59,937 nt of DNA from the NCBI GenBank assembly GCA_013177995.1, contig JABLXN010000029.1:1-59937 (forward strand), in the 5' to 3' direction. The stretch comes from Brevinematales bacterium (lineage in GTDB: Bacteria; Spirochaetota; Brevinematia; Brevinematales; Thermospiraceae). The notes beneath the pieces are model-generated. The model was not told the origin of the DNA, searched no databases, and saw only the letters and a program-made list of their open reading frames with translations. Shown here piece by piece: positions 58,537-59,937 of this stretch (the stretch's first letter is position 1; each line of letters starts with the position of its first letter). Made by a program: the position numbers and the translations under genes.

Positions 58537-59706
58537 ATGGGCAATCTTGTCCTTTTTACCAGCAACTGCTTTGGAGAAGACAGAAGTGCAGCCCTTATTG
58601 CCCGGGAACTGAAGATCCTGCTGGAGAAGCGTCAGTCAAGTTATCGGGTAATGGGGGCTTCTCTTATCAGTGAGGGAAAAGATTATACCTCACGAGGTAT
58701 AGACCTTCTTTTCTCTTCCTATGTTCCTCCTTCGGGAGGATTTCCCACCCACAGCCTACGAGGGCTTTTTGCTGATCTCTTTTCGGGAAGTTTCACTGCC
58801 ATTTTTCAGTTTGTCAAAACCCTGAAATCCCATGCTCAGGAAACCAAACTCGCTATTGTGGTAGGAGATGTAGCGCTTCTTTTCCTTACCAGACAGGGAC
58901 TTCCCGGTGTTCCCATCGTCTTTCTCTCTCTTCCCAAGTCAGATTATATTGCTCCTCATTACGCCATTGAAGAATGGTATATTACCCGTCAGGCTTCTAC
59001 CTTTCTTACGAGAGATGCTTATACAGCTGAAAACCTCCAGAAAAAAGGTATCCCCGCCCTTTTTTTAGGGAATCCCATCGTCGATGAATTAGAACCTACT
59101 TCGGTACTCTCCCTTTCCCAGGACAGGCCTGTTTTGGGACTTCTTCCTGGAAGTCGTGAGGAAGCCTATCAGAATTTTGTTCTCATACTTCCTGTTGTGG
59201 AAGAAGTCCACTCTCGTTATCCCTGCGATGTAGTGGCCGCCCTCCCAGGTACCCTTACTGATGAACGTCTCTCTTTTCTCGCACAAAAAAAGGGGTGGAT
59301 CTATAAGAAATCTTCTCCCTTTCCCTTTCTTGAAAAAAACTCTATCCGTATTCTTCTCACTCGAGGAGTTTTTGCTGAAGTTCTTCATCTCTCCACGGTA
59401 ATCTTAGGTCTTGCCGGAACGGCCAATGAACAGGCGGCAGCGTTGGGCAAGCCAATTGTTGCTTTCAAAGGAGCTGGTCCTCAAACGACCCTTCGCCGCT
59501 TTCGAGAACAACACCGTCTTCTTGGAGACGCCCTGTGCCTACGAAAAGACTACCCTCAAGGGGTGGTTGAAGAAATCCTCTCTCTTTTTCAAAACGCCCC
59601 GGAGAGAAAGCGTCGGGGTATGATAGGACAGCAGCACATGGGACCAGCTGGAGGCTCTAAGGCTATCGCTTCGTATCTTTTTCAAAAGTATCTTCAAGAA
59701 GGGTGA
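58537..59706 (+). CDS. lipid-A-disaccharide synthase-related glycosyltransferase
   Basis: The start lies 2 bp past the yebC stop. The 389-residue protein resembles the LpxB-related family of GT-B enzymes rather than LpxB itself: FTSNCFGEDRSAALIARELK, LAIVVGDVALLFLTRQGLPG, PVLGLLPGSREEAYQNFVLI, LILGLAGTANEQAAALGKPI. The GSR and GTANEQ motifs form the nucleotide-sugar site. The product is not known; a glycolipid role at the inner membrane is inferred. Complete. Confidence 0.8.
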   Translation: MGNLVLFTSNCFGEDRSAALIARELKILLEKRQSSYRVMGASLISEGKDYTSRGIDLLFSSYVPPSGGFPTHSLRGLFADLFSGSFTAIFQFVKTLKSHAQETKLAIVVGDVALLFLTRQGLPGVPIVFLSLPKSDYIAPHYAIEEWYITRQASTFLTRDAYTAENLQKKGIPALFLGNPIVDELEPTSVLSLSQDRPVLGLLPGSREEAYQNFVLILPVVEEVHSRYPCDVVAALPGTLTDERLSFLAQKKGWIYKKSSPFPFLEKNSIRILLTRGVFAEVLHLSTVILGLAGTANEQAAALGKPIVAFKGAGPQTTLRRFREQHRLLGDALCLRKDYPQGVVEEILSLFQNAPERKRRGMIGQQHMGPAGGSKAIASYLFQKYLQEG

Positions 59707-59740
59707 GATTGGAGAAAAAAGAAAGGATAGCATCTGTTGT

Positions 59741-59793
59741 GCTATTTCCTTATTTCAGCTAAAAGCCCCCTTTTGCTGAAACATGGGAATAGC
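59741..59793. repeat. GCTAT-type inverted repeat
   Basis: GCTATTTCCTTATTTCAGC and GCTGAAACATGGGAATAGC with a 15-nt loop. It follows the LpxB-like gene by 34 bp and may assist termination. Confidence 0.85.
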
Positions 59794-59839
59794 CAAAGTG
59801 CAAACTCGGTGCGTGTCCAGAGAAAAAGCGGTAGGTTTT

Positions 59840-59858
59840 GCTGAAACAAAGTCATAGC
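59840..59858. repeat. single GCTAT-type repeat arm
   Basis: GCTGAAACAAAGTCATAGC, a right arm of the CAAAGTC type, without a nearby left arm of the same type. The rest of the window end (59859-59937) has no recognisable gene. Confidence 0.6.
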
Positions 59859-59937
59859 CAAAGCCGGTAATAAACCTTTTCCCCTTCTTTTTATCTTCCT
59901 CATCCCTTCCAAGCTCCCTTTTCGTTGTGCAAAGAAT

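Overview
The window is 59.9 kb of a moderately AT-rich, diderm bacterial chromosome that is mostly dense single-copy coding sequence. The mix of signal-peptide proteins, outer-membrane barrels, lipoproteins, PorV/FlgD-like/OmpA architecture, TPR membrane proteins and a LpxB-like glycosyltransferase fits a spirochaete best. A Thermococcales-like alpha-amylase and three tandem Hsp20 genes hint at a warm habitat. I would guess the Brevinematales branch, but this is inference from gene content; there is no rRNA in the window.

Layout. 0.2-4.9 kb: an envelope cluster (GAF membrane protein, TPR/Mrr-like protein, secreted TPR protein) divergent from a FecR-like barrel protein. 4.9-6.3 kb: a decayed defence patch (hsdS fragment, AlbA_2-type gene cut in two by a 200-bp repeat, intact MNT nucleotidyltransferase next to a broken HEPN partner). 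6.3-14.5 kb: housekeeping genes (mtgA-polA; rpoZ-miaA; a degenerate aminotransferase-like gene, a barrel protein, murE, a lipoprotein). 14.5-15.9 kb: GC-rich non-coding repeat region. 15.9-22.2 kb: LysM/LytM protein, hsp20 x3 behind a sigma-54 promoter, a Gfo/Idh-trpB-cNMP operon, tRNA-Gln and tRNA-Glu. 22.2-26.7 kb: exported protein and bifunctional-nuclease genes, an IS110-family element with a readable bridge RNA, and a second copy of the GC-rich repeat region. 26.7-36 kb: NapH-like ferredoxin, YjbQ, recF, thrC, a 1316-residue outer-membrane protein. 36-41.3 kb: secreted alpha-amylase behind a sigma-54-like promoter, ERCC4 nuclease, fabD-fabZ, MBL-fold enzyme. 41.3-50.8 kb: M32 carboxypeptidase and a series of exported proteins, lipoproteins and a SPOR protein. 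51-59.9 kb: ABC transporter with GntR regulator, SNF2 helicase, secreted protein, HpcH-type aldolase, yebC and a LpxB-like gene.

The most notable content is non-coding. (1) The IS110 element (about 24166-25572) has an upstream RNA that folds into the two-internal-loop shape of a bridge RNA, and its guide segments match the element ends and the actual insertion site. (2) A roughly 200-bp element with GAGACC...GGTCTC termini, a terminal hairpin and, in two copies, exact 5-bp flanking duplications occurs at least five times in full or part. Two 1-kb composite regions carry one end each and may be longer relatives. (3) A family of short inverted repeats built from GCTAT-N7-TTTCAGC arms lies mostly between genes. 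(4) Two sigma-54-type promoters, one for the hsp20 operon and one for the amylase, each have an inverted repeat at enhancer distance. All calls come from reading the sequence; no database search was possible.
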